64,000 bases of DNA, from contig NZ_CP093396.1 of NCBI RefSeq assembly GCF_029027405.1, positions 868,001 to 932,000 of the forward strand. The letters are read 5' to 3'. The notes beneath the pieces were generated by a model, which was given only the letters and a program-made list of their open reading frames with translations, was not told the origin of the DNA and did not search any database. This stretch comes from Sulfurimonas sp. GTDB lineage: Bacteria; Campylobacterota; Campylobacteria; Campylobacterales; Sulfurimonadaceae. This document shows positions 27,643-37,200 of this stretch, piece by piece. Every line of letters begins with the position of its first letter. Position 1 is the first letter of the stretch. The position numbers and the translations under genes were made by a program.

Positions 27643-29226
27643 ATGAATTTAGCTGAGTTACAAGATATAGGATTAAAAAATATTGGTAAGGTTTATCATA
27701 ATTTAGGTTATGATGAGTTAATTCAACATGAGCTTGACAATGGTGAAGTTCAGCAAACTAAAAAAGGTGCGACTGCTGTTGACACAGGTATCTTTACAGG
27801 GCGCAGTCCAAAAGATAAATATTTTGTTGATCGTGACCCATCAAACAAAAATATAGCTTGGGGTTCTGTAAACAAAAAAATTTCTGCTGAAATTTTTGCA
27901 GATCTTTTAGGAGTTGCACAAGAGCAATTATCAAATAAAGACTTATATGTAACAGATGCTTTTTGTGGTTCAAGTATAGCTTCAAAAAGATCAGTTCGTT
28001 TTGTATCTGAAATAGCTTGGCAATCTCACTTTGTAAAAAATATGTTTATTCGTCCAACTGAACCAGAGTTAGAAGTTTTTAAATCAGACTTTGTTGTTCT
28101 AAACGCTTGTAAAGCTGTAAATGATAAATGGAAAGAACACGGGATGAATTCAGAAGTATTTATACTTTTTGATATTGAAAATAATATTGCAATAATTGGT
28201 GGTACTTGGTATGGTGGTGAGATGAAAAAAGGAATTTTTTCAATGATGAATTACTGGTTACCATTAGAGGGTAAACTTGCTATGCACTGTTCTGCAAATG
28301 TTGGAGTAAATGGTGATACTGCACTTTTCTTTGGACTTAGCGGAACAGGTAAAACTACACTTTCTACTGACCCACATAGGAAACTAATAGGTGATGATGA
28401 ACATGGTTGGGATAATCACGGTGTCTTTAACTTTGAAGGTGGATGTTACGCAAAAACTATTAATTTAGATGGAAAAAGTGAACCTGAAATTTATAATGCT
28501 ATTAGAAAGAATGCACTTCTTGAAAATGTTGTAATGTATGGAGAAGGTGAAGTTGATTATGAGGATGGAAGCAAAACGGAAAATACTCGTGTTTCTTATC
28601 CAATCGAACATATTGAGAACCATGAACCAACCTTGAGTGCTGGACATCCTAAAAATATTATCTTTTTGACAGCAGATGCTTTTGGTGTTCTTCCTCCTGT
28701 GTCTAAACTAACAAAAGAGCAAGCAATGTACTACTATTTAAGTGGATATACTGCTAAAGTAGCTGGAACGGAGCGTGGAATTACAGAACCTGTAGCAACT
28801 TTTAGTGCTTGTTTTGGTGAAGCTTTTTTGCCACTTCATCCAACTGTATATGCTAAACTTTTAGGTGAAAAAATAGATGGACATGATGTTCATGTTTATC
28901 TAGTGAACACAGGATGGACTGGTGGAGGTTATGGCGTTGGTAAAAGAATGAGTATTAAAAATACTCGTGCGTGTATAACTGCTATTTTAGATGGAAGTAT
29001 TGCTAAAAGTGAATTTGATGTTATTGAAACATTTAGACTGAAAATTCCGAAAACTTTAGGTGAAATAAATCCTGAAATCTTGAACCCTCGTAATGCTTGG
29101 GAAGATAAAGAGTTATTTGATAAAACTAAAGATAATTTAGCTGAAATGTTTATAGAGAATTATAAAAAATATCAAACAGAAGAACATATGGACTTCTCAC
29201 CATATGGGCCAATACTAGGAAGCTAA
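27643..29226 (+). CDS. pckA: Phosphoenolpyruvate carboxykinase (ATP)
   Basis: 527 residues, the family's normal length. It shows the kinase-1a P-loop [11 protein letters not shown], the metal-binding GDDEHGW that follows, the substrate region [10 protein letters not shown] near the N-terminus and [12 protein letters not shown] near the C-terminus. It interconverts oxaloacetate plus ATP with PEP, CO2 and ADP in the cytoplasm. In autotrophic Campylobacterota with a reductive TCA cycle it could link oxaloacetate to hexose synthesis (inference). It is a single-gene unit with its own promoter and a convergent terminator. Confidence 0.97.
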   Translation: MNLAELQDIGLKNIGKVYHNLGYDELIQHELDNGEVQQTKKGATAVDTGIFTGRSPKDKYFVDRDPSNKNIAWGSVNKKISAEIFADLLGVAQEQLSNKDLYVTDAFCGSSIASKRSVRFVSEIAWQSHFVKNMFIRPTEPELEVFKSDFVVLNACKAVNDKWKEHGMNSEVFILFDIENNIAIIGGTWYGGEMKKGIFSMMNYWLPLEGKLAMHCSANVGVNGDTALFFGLSGTGKTTLSTDPHRKLIGDDEHGWDNHGVFNFEGGCYAKTINLDGKSEPEIYNAIRKNALLENVVMYGEGEVDYEDGSKTENTRVSYPIEHIENHEPTLSAGHPKNIIFLTADAFGVLPPVSKLTKEQAMYYYLSGYTAKVAGTERGITEPVATFSACFGEAFLPLHPTVYAKLLGEKIDGHDVHVYLVNTGWTGGGYGVGKRMSIKNTRACITAILDGSIAKSEFDVIETFRLKIPKTLGEINPEILNPRNAWEDKELFDKTKDNLAEMFIENYKKYQTEEHMDFSPYGPILGS

Positions 29227-29232
29227 AAGATC

Positions 29233-29289
29233 TTGTGCAGAAGTTGAAAACGCAGATAGAAGCCTAAGCTTGTTTCAGCATCTACACAA
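29233..29289. terminator. Bidirectional terminator between pckA and the DedA gene
   Basis: A long imperfect inverted repeat fills the 64-bp gap between two convergent genes: TTGTGCAGAAGTTGAAA (29233-29249) pairs with TTTCAGCATCTACACAA (29273-29289) with three mismatched or wobble positions. A pyrimidine/T-rich tract follows on the + strand. Confidence 0.6.
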
Positions 29290-29290
29290 T

Positions 29291-29854
29291 CTACTTTTTC
29301 TTTTTAGTAGCCTTTTCCATATAGAGCCATAACGCACCACCAAAAACTACCAATATAATAGGTGCAATCCATGGTTTATCACTTATGGTCTCTGCAAATT
29401 TAACTAATAAACTTCCAGAGTAATAACTTCCAAGTCCAAATACTAATGCCCAAACAGCAGAACTAGCAACATTTAAAATAGCAAACTTTTTAAAATCATA
29501 TTTTGTAAGACCGATGGCTATAGGTATAAGAGTTTTTATGCCATAAACAAATTTTTGAATAAGTATAATCCAAGAGCCATTTTTTTTCATCATAACATGG
29601 GCAAGGGCTAGTTTTCTTCTATGTTTTCGTAAGCCTTCCATCAGCATAGTTTTTTGATACCGTGCCATATAAAATAGTAAAACATCTCCTAAAGCATTTG
29701 CTATAAAAGCTATTGCTATTGCTGTACTGATGTCCATTTTTCCCATATACGAAAGAACACCAGCACCAATCAGTGCTATAAATCCTCCGCCAAGGGAATA
29801 GATAAAAAGTCCTATGTAACCATATGTTTCTAAGTTGCTAAAAGTATCTTCCAT
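29291..29854 (-). CDS. DedA-family membrane protein
   Basis: 187 residues with hydrophobic stretches typical of DedA/SNARE-associated (VTT) proteins: ETYGYIGLFIYSLGGGFIAL, an AIAIAFIANALGDVLLFYMAR segment, the family-like FVYGIKTLIPIAIGL loop, and a C-terminal membrane helix (IAPIILVVFGGALWLYM) ending in KATKKKK. DedA proteins include flippases that recycle undecaprenyl phosphate and other lipid carriers. Only 15 nt after uvrB on the same strand, so probably cotranscribed with it. Confidence 0.88.
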   Translation of the reverse strand: MEDTFSNLETYGYIGLFIYSLGGGFIALIGAGVLSYMGKMDISTAIAIAFIANALGDVLLFYMARYQKTMLMEGLRKHRRKLALAHVMMKKNGSWIILIQKFVYGIKTLIPIAIGLTKYDFKKFAILNVASSAVWALVFGLGSYYSGSLLVKFAETISDKPWIAPIILVVFGGALWLYMEKATKKKK

Positions 29855-29869
29855 ATATGTATTATTCCT

Positions 29870-31852
29870 CTAAAGTTTTTTTATTTTTACTATTTCATCA
29901 CGAAGTCTGGCAGCTTCTTCAAAGTTTAATTCTTTTGCTGCTTTTTTCATTTTAAGTTGTAACTCTTTTGTGATTGCTTTTCTTTCTGAAGCTGGCATTT
30001 TATCCATTTTTTTGTGTTTTTGGTAAATATCACCATAATCTTCAACTTTTAGATTTGTATCTAGTTTACGAATAGTTGTTGTTGGAGTAATGCCATGCTT
30101 TAAATTGTGTGCTTCTTGAATTTTTCTTCTTGAACTTGTTGTATCTATTGCTTTTTGCATTGATTTTGTGATTTTATTGGCATATAAAATAACTCTACCA
30201 TTGGAGTTTCTTGCGCCACGACCTATAGTCTGAATAAGAGCTGTCTCACTTCTTAAAAAACCTTCTTTATCAGCATCTAAAATAGCGACTAAACTAACCT
30301 CCGGCAAATCTAAACCTTCACGAAGTAAGTTAATCCCGATAAGAACATCAAACTCTCCAAGTCTTAAAGATCTTATGATTTGATTTCGCTCAATTGTATC
30401 AATATCAGAATGCATATATTGTGCTTTTATACCTAAGTCAGCAAGATATTTTGTGAGTGCTTCAGCCATTTTTTTTGTAAGAACAGTTATAAGTATTCTT
30501 TCATTTTTAGCAGCTATTCCTATAATTTCATCATGTATATCTTCTACTTGATTATCTGATGTCCTTATCTCTAGTATTGGGTCAAGAAGCCCAGTAGGAC
30601 GGATTATTTGATGAGCTGTCACACTTGACATTTCTAACTCATATTCAGATGGTGTGGCTGAAACAAAGAGATAGTGAGGTGATTTGTTGATATATTCTTC
30701 AGCCATTAATGGTCGATTGTCTAGAGCAGAAGGAAGTCTAAAACCATAATCAACTAAAACTTCTTTTCTTGCTCTATCACCTGCATACATTCCTCGATAT
30801 TGAGGAAGAGAAACATGTGACTCATCAACTATAACTAGATAGTCTTGATTTCTTTGTGAAAAATAATCAAGTAGTGTAAAAGGAGCATCGCCAGCTTTTT
30901 TATTTGTCAAAAGTCTTGAATAGTTTTCAACTCCCTTACACATCCCAGTAGTTTGTAGCATCTCTAAGTCAAATTCAACTCTCTGTTTTAGTCTTTGATG
31001 TTCTAAAAGTTTTCCCTCTTTTGTAAAATATGCAAGTCTCTCATCAAGTTCTTCTTCTATGCGTTTAATAGCAACTGCCATTTTTTCTTGTGATACGCTA
31101 AATTGAGAACAAGCATAAATAGTAAACTTTTTGTGTTCTTCTAGTCTTTTGTTGTCAATAGTATCAAAGGTATAAATAGCTTCTATCTCATCTCCAAAAA
31201 ACTCTATGCGAATAGCTTCTTGTTCAAAGTAAGGAGGATAAATATCTAGACTTTCACCATTTACTCGTAAATGTCCACTGTCAAAATAACTGTCATTTCT
31301 AGCATAACCCATCTCAACTAAACGGAGCAGGAGTTTTTTTTGATTTATTTCATCGCCAACTTCTAAAGCTTGAACCATATTTAAATATTCTTCTGGATCA
31401 CCAAGACCATAGTTAGCAGATACAGATGCTATGACAATTACATCATCATAAGAGAGTAGATTTGCAGTAGAAGAGAGTCTCATACGCTCTAGTTCATCAT
31501 TTATTGCACTATCTTTTTCTATAAATAAATCTTGACGAGGTATGTAAGCTTCAGGCTGATAATAATCATAGTAAGAGACAAAGTACTCAACATGAGCCTC
31601 AGGAAAGAAACCACGAAACTCAGAGTACAACTGAGCCGCAAGAGTTTTGTTGTGAGTCATAATGATAGTAGGCATCTTAACATTTTCTATAACCTTCGCC
31701 ATAGTGTATGTTTTACCACTACCTGTAACACCTTCTAGTGTTTGGTAACGATTACCTTTTAGTATTGATTCACTTAGCTCTTTGATAGCCTGAGGCTGAT
31801 CACCGGCTGGTTTATAAGGAGTGTGTGCTTTAAAGTTTATCTCTTTTTTCAT
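29870..31852 (-). CDS. uvrB: Excinuclease ABC subunit B
   Basis: 660 residues, normal for UvrB. Walker [14 protein letters not shown], the beta-hairpin [12 protein letters not shown] that probes damaged DNA, helicase motifs [23 protein letters not shown] and QTIGRGARN, and a C-terminal UvrC-binding coiled coil ([13 protein letters not shown]). It loads onto damaged DNA with UvrA and recruits UvrC for nucleotide excision repair. Confidence 0.98.
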   Translation of the reverse strand: MKKEINFKAHTPYKPAGDQPQAIKELSESILKGNRYQTLEGVTGSGKTYTMAKVIENVKMPTIIMTHNKTLAAQLYSEFRGFFPEAHVEYFVSYYDYYQPEAYIPRQDLFIEKDSAINDELERMRLSSTANLLSYDDVIVIASVSANYGLGDPEEYLNMVQALEVGDEINQKKLLLRLVEMGYARNDSYFDSGHLRVNGESLDIYPPYFEQEAIRIEFFGDEIEAIYTFDTIDNKRLEEHKKFTIYACSQFSVSQEKMAVAIKRIEEELDERLAYFTKEGKLLEHQRLKQRVEFDLEMLQTTGMCKGVENYSRLLTNKKAGDAPFTLLDYFSQRNQDYLVIVDESHVSLPQYRGMYAGDRARKEVLVDYGFRLPSALDNRPLMAEEYINKSPHYLFVSATPSEYELEMSSVTAHQIIRPTGLLDPILEIRTSDNQVEDIHDEIIGIAAKNERILITVLTKKMAEALTKYLADLGIKAQYMHSDIDTIERNQIIRSLRLGEFDVLIGINLLREGLDLPEVSLVAILDADKEGFLRSETALIQTIGRGARNSNGRVILYANKITKSMQKAIDTTSSRRKIQEAHNLKHGITPTTTIRKLDTNLKVEDYGDIYQKHKKMDKMPASERKAITKELQLKMKKAAKELNFEEAARLRDEIVKIKKL

Positions 31853-31936
31853 TGATGAAATTATAGCCGATTAGTATGAATACGAGATGTTTTGAAGTCT
31901 AGTGCTATCTGTTCTTAAAAATAAAAATTCTTTGGC

Positions 31937-32500
31937 TTATGAAAATAACTTTTTCATGGCTGTAAAAAATAGTTTAAACAAACCGCTATTTCCAACTAAA
32001 TCATTTACAAAATTATCATAAGTAGTATTATTTTCTTCTAAAAATTCGCGCAGAAATTTTTCACTAGCTTCCATGCCTCCATCTTGTTCTAGCTCTAGAA
32101 GTTTTGCATAAATAGGAATCATAGTATCTATAGCTTTTTGAGGGGCAGCTTTTCTAAAAGCAGTGTGTGAGATTATCTCGTTTGTAATTGGGTCTACTTT
32201 TGGCTCAAAATCTGTCACAACCCAGTAGTAACTTCCATCTTTGGCTAAGTTCTTAACAACTGCCATGAAATTTTTAGCCTGTTTAATCCTGTCCCACATT
32301 AGTTTAAAGGCAATTTTTGGCATGTCAGGATGTCTTACAATTGAATGAGGTCTGCCTAATAGTTCAGTTTCTGAGTAACCAGAAATTTCGACAAAATAGT
32401 CATTACCGTACTCTATAATCCCTTTTGGATCTGTTTTAGAGACTATATATCTTTTTGAACTTAGTTTTATTTCATTATTATTTGGCTCAGGGTGTTGCAC
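31937..32500 (-). CDS. PAS-domain protein
   Basis: 187 residues. A PAS_3-type domain covers about 20-125, with the features of Aer-like sensors (GYSETELLGRPHSIVRHPDMP, then a conserved FMAVVKNLAKDGSYYWV). No output domain follows, only a predicted helical tail. In Campylobacterota such short PAS proteins often work with separate chemoreceptors in energy taxis, and the divergent neighbour encodes a CZB chemoreceptor-type zinc domain. Ligand and partner are unknown. Confidence 0.85.
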   Translation of the reverse strand: MQHPEPNNNEIKLSSKRYIVSKTDPKGIIEYGNDYFVEISGYSETELLGRPHSIVRHPDMPKIAFKLMWDRIKQAKNFMAVVKNLAKDGSYYWVVTDFEPKVDPITNEIISHTAFRKAAPQKAIDTMIPIYAKLLELEQDGGMEASEKFLREFLEENNTTYDNFVNDLVGNSGLFKLFFTAMKKLFS

Positions 32501-32593
32501 TTAAATCTCCTTATAAATTTATTAAAACAATTATATACTCTTTTTATTAAGTTTATGTCATAATGTGACAAATTTGATTTAAAGTATTAAAAA

Positions 32594-33037
32594 ATGGATA
32601 AAATAAAAACATTAGAATCAATACAAAATGCAAGAAAATCGCATGAAGCTCAAATGAGTAAAATTAAAGCAGCAATAGACGGGGAGAAAGTAGATAATCC
32701 TACTGCAGTTGTGAAGACTAAATGTGCTTTTGGTATGTGGCTATATGATGATGAAAATCATTTGCGATATATTGTAGGCTCATTATTCTATGATAATATG
32801 GAAAAATTACATGCCAAATGGCATGATGAGTATTTTAGATTATTTAATATTTTTTTTAAGGAAGAAAAAAAAAGTTTTTTCTCAAATATAGTTGGCTCTT
32901 CGACTATTAGCGAGATGGAGTTAGATAAGGCGAAGTTTTACTACTCAGAACTTGAAGAAACAACACAAAAACTTTTAAAAGTCTTAGGCTCTTCTGAACG
33001 AAGAATCAGTGCTTTACAAGAGTCTAAATTTCATTAA
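32594..33037 (+). CDS. Stand-alone CZB zinc-binding protein
   Basis: 147 residues. It fits the chemoreceptor zinc-binding (CZB) domain: an N-terminal His (ARKSHEAQ), the signature CAFGMWLYDD, and HAKWHDEYF carrying two more His; together 3 His and 1 Cys bind zinc in known CZB domains. Here the domain makes up most of the protein, followed by a helical tail; there is no receptor signalling domain. It is divergent from the PAS gene and 34 nt upstream of the arginine kinase gene. CZB domains are known to respond to zinc or hypochlorous acid; the role here is unknown. Confidence 0.82.
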   Translation: MDKIKTLESIQNARKSHEAQMSKIKAAIDGEKVDNPTAVVKTKCAFGMWLYDDENHLRYIVGSLFYDNMEKLHAKWHDEYFRLFNIFFKEEKKSFFSNIVGSSTISEMELDKAKFYYSELEETTQKLLKVLGSSERRISALQESKFH

Positions 33038-33071
33038 AATTAGATATTACAAGACCTCTGGAGATAAAAAA

Positions 33072-34121
33072 ATGAAATACTTACAAGAGTATCCAAAATC
33101 TTTAGAAGGCTCAAAGTCACTGTTAGCGAAATACCTAAGTAAAGAAGTCTTCGAAGAGTTAAAAGATAAAGTGACATCTAATGGTTTTACATTGACTCAA
33201 GTAATCAACTCAGGTGTACAAAACCCTGATAGTGGGATTGGTGCTTATGTTGGAGATGAAGAGTCTTATGAAGTTTTTGCTTCACTGTTTGACCCTATTA
33301 TAGAAGAATATCATGGATTTAAAAAAGAAGATAAACATAAAAGCAATCTAAATTCAAATGATTTAAATGCTCCAAATCCTGACCCAACTGGTGAATATAT
33401 ATTATCTACAAGAATCCGTGTTGGCAGAAATGTAAAAAATATACCTCTAGGACCTGCAATAAATGATGAACAAAGAGATGCAATAGAAAAAGAAGTATCT
33501 GAAGTTTTAAGTAGTTTTGAGAATAATTTAGGTGGTAAATATTATCCCTTAAATAATATGAGTGAAGAGAATACTAAATCACTGATTCAAGATCACTTCT
33601 TATTTAAAGCTGGAGATAGATTCCTCGAAACAGCAGGTTTAAATAGAAACTGGCCAAATGGAAGAGGCATCTTTCACAACAATGAAAAAACATTTTTAGT
33701 ATGGATAAATGAAGAAGATGAACTTCGTATAATCTCTATGCAGCAAGGTGGAAATATAAAAGAGGTGTTTGTCAGACTTGTTACTGCTATAAATACATTA
33801 TCTCAAAAATTTGAATTTGCTTATAACGACCACTTAGGTTATATCACCAGTTGTCCAACAAATCTTGGAACTGCAATGAGAGCTAGTGTGCATATAAAAC
33901 TTCCAAACTTGGGAGATAAAATGGATGAATTTAAAATTATTGCAGATAAATATCATGTTCAAATAAGAGGTGTTCATGGTGAGCATTCTCAAAGTGAAGG
34001 TGGTATTTATGATATCTCTAATAAAAGAAGACTAGGTGTTAGCGAGGTTGAATGTGTACAAGATATGTATGATGGTGTAGTTGCCCTTATAAAAAGAGAA
34101 AAAGAGCTGTCTAAGATTTAA
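33072..34121 (+). CDS. Arginine kinase (phosphagen kinase)
   Basis: 349 residues from ATG 33072, chosen because CTGGAG lies just before it; the in-frame start at 33009 would sit inside the previous gene. It is a full-length ATP:guanido phosphotransferase: N-terminal substrate loop (SGVQNPDSGIGAYVG, FDPIIEEYHGF), STRIRVGRN near 111 (phosphate-binding Arg), NEEDELRIISMQ near 212 (catalytic Glu and Arg), CPTNLGTAMRASVHIKLP near 260 (active-site Cys) and IRGVHGEHSQSEGGIYD near 298 (second Glu). It reversibly phosphorylates L-arginine with ATP, an energy buffer. This is not the bacterial McsB type. Close likeness to animal arginine kinases suggests old horizontal transfer (inference). Confidence 0.93.
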   Translation: MKYLQEYPKSLEGSKSLLAKYLSKEVFEELKDKVTSNGFTLTQVINSGVQNPDSGIGAYVGDEESYEVFASLFDPIIEEYHGFKKEDKHKSNLNSNDLNAPNPDPTGEYILSTRIRVGRNVKNIPLGPAINDEQRDAIEKEVSEVLSSFENNLGGKYYPLNNMSEENTKSLIQDHFLFKAGDRFLETAGLNRNWPNGRGIFHNNEKTFLVWINEEDELRIISMQQGGNIKEVFVRLVTAINTLSQKFEFAYNDHLGYITSCPTNLGTAMRASVHIKLPNLGDKMDEFKIIADKYHVQIRGVHGEHSQSEGGIYDISNKRRLGVSEVECVQDMYDGVVALIKREKELSKI

Positions 34122-34160
34122 ATTATTATATTCCTGTAAATGATAAAAAAATAAAGGTGT

Positions 34161-34200
34161 ATTGTCCCTATGGACAATAGGAATCATTTTTTAATTGTCC
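34161..34200 (+). terminator. Alternative hairpins after the arginine kinase gene
   Basis: ATTGTCC (34161-34167), GGACAAT (34172-34178) and ATTGTCC (34194-34200) allow two mutually exclusive hairpins. The first is followed by a T6 run, as in an intrinsic terminator. The region lies between the kinase gene and the adhesin gene. Confidence 0.5.
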
Positions 34201-34247
34201 TATTATGACTACAATTAAAATATTTTTAAAGTTTCAGGAGAAATATC

Positions 34248-37200
34248 ATGGCAACCAAAATCGCAACCGTAAGTAATTTAGAGGGTAAATTTTTTGCAAA
34301 AGATAAAGATGGAAATGTAGTAGAGTTAAAAAATGGTGATACGATTTTCGAAGATATGACTGTTTTTGGAGATAAAAATAATCCTGCATCTGAAAAGATT
34401 CAATTTGCTATGAATAATGGTTCTGATGATGTTGTCTTAAATGGAACTCAAGAGCAAACTTTTGATAGTTCTTTAAACGATGAACCAAGTGAAGAAAGTG
34501 GGTTATCTAAAGAGAGTGTAGAAAAAGCACTGATAAAAGAGTTGTATGTTCAAGAAGATAAAACAGATACAAAAGATGAAGATCTAGGTATCTTGGATGA
34601 AACAGCAGCTGGTGAAGAAAAAGCAAAACAAAACGAAGGTGGAGAAGGGCAGTTTGCAGATAGAGATGCGGTACAAACAGATGTAACTACAAAACTTAGA
34701 AGTGCTAAATTTGAGTTAGATGATAAACCACAAGAAGTTGAAAGAAAACTAATTGTAGAGCAAAAAGAAGATGGTGAAGTAGTAGATACAACTCCAACTA
34801 CAGCACCAACTGTAACAATTACAGAAGATACAAACAATGATGGAAGTTTAGTTAACTCAGAAATCTCAGGTGCTACAGATATTAAAATTGATTTACCAGA
34901 TGGAGCAGTAGCAGGTGATACTCTAAATGTAACTATAGATGGAACTACTACTAAAGTAACAATTACAGATGCAATGATAACTGCAAAGGTTTATACAACA
35001 AGTGTAGCAACTCCAGTGGAAGGCGCAACTCTAAAAGTAAGTGCAACAATCACTGACCAAAACAATAATACTTCAGCATCTAGTTCTGATAGTGTAACAA
35101 GAGCAGATGAAACTCCAACTACAGCACCAACTGTAACAATTACAGAAGATACAAACAATGATGGAAGTTTAGTTAACTCAGAAATCTCAGGTGCTACAGA
35201 TATTAAAATTGATTTACCAGATGGAGCAGTAGCAGGTGATACTCTAAATGTAACTATAGATGGAACTACTACTAAAGTAACAATTACAGATGCAATGATA
35301 ACTGCAAAGGTTTATACAACAAGTGTAGCAACTCCAGTGGAAGGCGCAACTCTAAAAGTAAGTGCAACAATCACTGACCAAAACAATAATACTTCAGCAT
35401 CTAGTTCTGATAGTGTAACAAGAGCAGATGAAACTCCAACTACAGCACCAACTGTAACAATTACAGAAGATACAAACAATGATGGAAGTTTAGTTAACTC
35501 AGAAATCTCAGGTGCTACAGATATTAAAATTGATTTACCAGATGGAGCAGTAGCAGGTGATACTCTAAATGTAACTATAGATGGAACTACTACTAAAGTA
35601 ACAATTACAGATGCAATGATAACTGCAAAGGTTTATACAACAAGTGTAGCAACTCCAGTGGAAGGCGCAACTCTAAAAGTAAGTGCAACAATCACTGACC
35701 AAAACAATAATACTTCAGCATCTAGTTCTGATAGTGTAACAAGAGCAGATGAAACTCCAACTACAGCACCAACTGTAACAATTACAGAAGATACAAACAA
35801 TGATGGAAGTTTAGTTAACTCAGAAATCTCAGGTGCTACAGATATTAAAATTGATTTACCAGATGGAGCAGTAGCAGGTGATACTCTAAATGTAACTATA
35901 GATTCAACTACTACTAAAGTAACAATTACAGATGCAATGATAACTGCAAAGGTTTATACAACAAGTGTAGCAACTCCAGTGGAAGGCGCAACTCTAAAAG
36001 TAAGTGCAACAATCACTGACCAAAACAATAATACTTCAGCATCTAGTTCTGATAGTGTAACAAGAGCAGATGAAACTCCAACTACAGCACCAACTGTAAC
36101 AATTACAGAAGATACAAACAATGATGGAAGTTTAGTTAACTCAGAAATCTCAGGTGCTACAGATATTAAAATTGATTTACCAGATGGAGCAGTAGCAGGT
36201 GATACTCTAAATGTAACTATAGATGGAACTACTACTAAAGTAACAATTACAGATGCAATGATAACTGCAAAGGTTTATACAACAAGTGTAGCAACTCCAG
36301 TGGAAGGCGCAACTCTAAAAGTAAGTGCAACAATCACTGACCAAAACAATAATACTTCAGCATCTAGTTCTGATAGTGTAACAAGAGCAGATGAAACTCC
36401 AACTACAGCACCAACTGTAACAATTACAGAAGATACAAACAATGATGGAAGTTTAGTTAACTCAGAAATCTCAGGTGCTACAGATATTAAAATTGATTTA
36501 CCAGATGGAGCAGTAGCAGGTGATACTCTAAATGTAACTATAGATGGAACTACTACTAAAGTAACAATTACAGATGCAATGATAACTGCAAAGGTTTATA
36601 CAACAAGTGTAGCAACTCCAGTGGAAGGCGCAACTCTAAAAGTAAGTGCAACAATCACTGACCAAAACAATAATACTTCAGCATCTAGTTCTGATAGTGT
36701 AACAAGAGCAGATGAAACTCCAACTACAGCACCAACTGTAACAATTACAGAAGATACAAACAATGATGGAAGTTTAGTTAACTCAGAAATCTCAGGTGCT
36801 ACAGATATTAAAATTGATTTACCAGATGGAGCAGTAGCAGGTGATACTCTAAATGTAACTATAGATTCAACTACTACTAAAGTAACAATTACAGATGCAA
36901 TGATAACTGCAAAGGTTTATACAACAAGTGTAGCAACTCCAGTGGAAGGCGCAACTCTAAAAGTAAGTGCAACAATCACTGACCAAAACAATAATACTTC
37001 AGCATCTAGTTCTGATAGTGTAACAAGAGCAGACCAAGCAGAAGCTCCGACACTAGATATTACTAGGGATACAACTACTACTCAGTTAATAACAATAGAA
37101 AATGTAAATACTACAAATAACGGATTTGAGATTAGTACTAAAAAAGCAGATGGTTCAGACTCAACTATAAGTATTAACAAAAATCATGATGGATTTGGTG

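Noticed and set aside
33009..33071. An N-terminal extension of the arginine kinase.
   Set aside because: The start would lie inside the CZB gene, and a good ribosome site precedes 33072, where family similarity begins.
34550..34837. Minus-strand frames inside the adhesin gene (also 39893-40282).
   Set aside because: Low-complexity antisense of Thr/Glu-rich codons, without start signals.
34791..37037. Regular direct repeats as a possible CRISPR array.
   Set aside because: The units are 321 bp, contiguous and in frame in a protein; there are no spacers.
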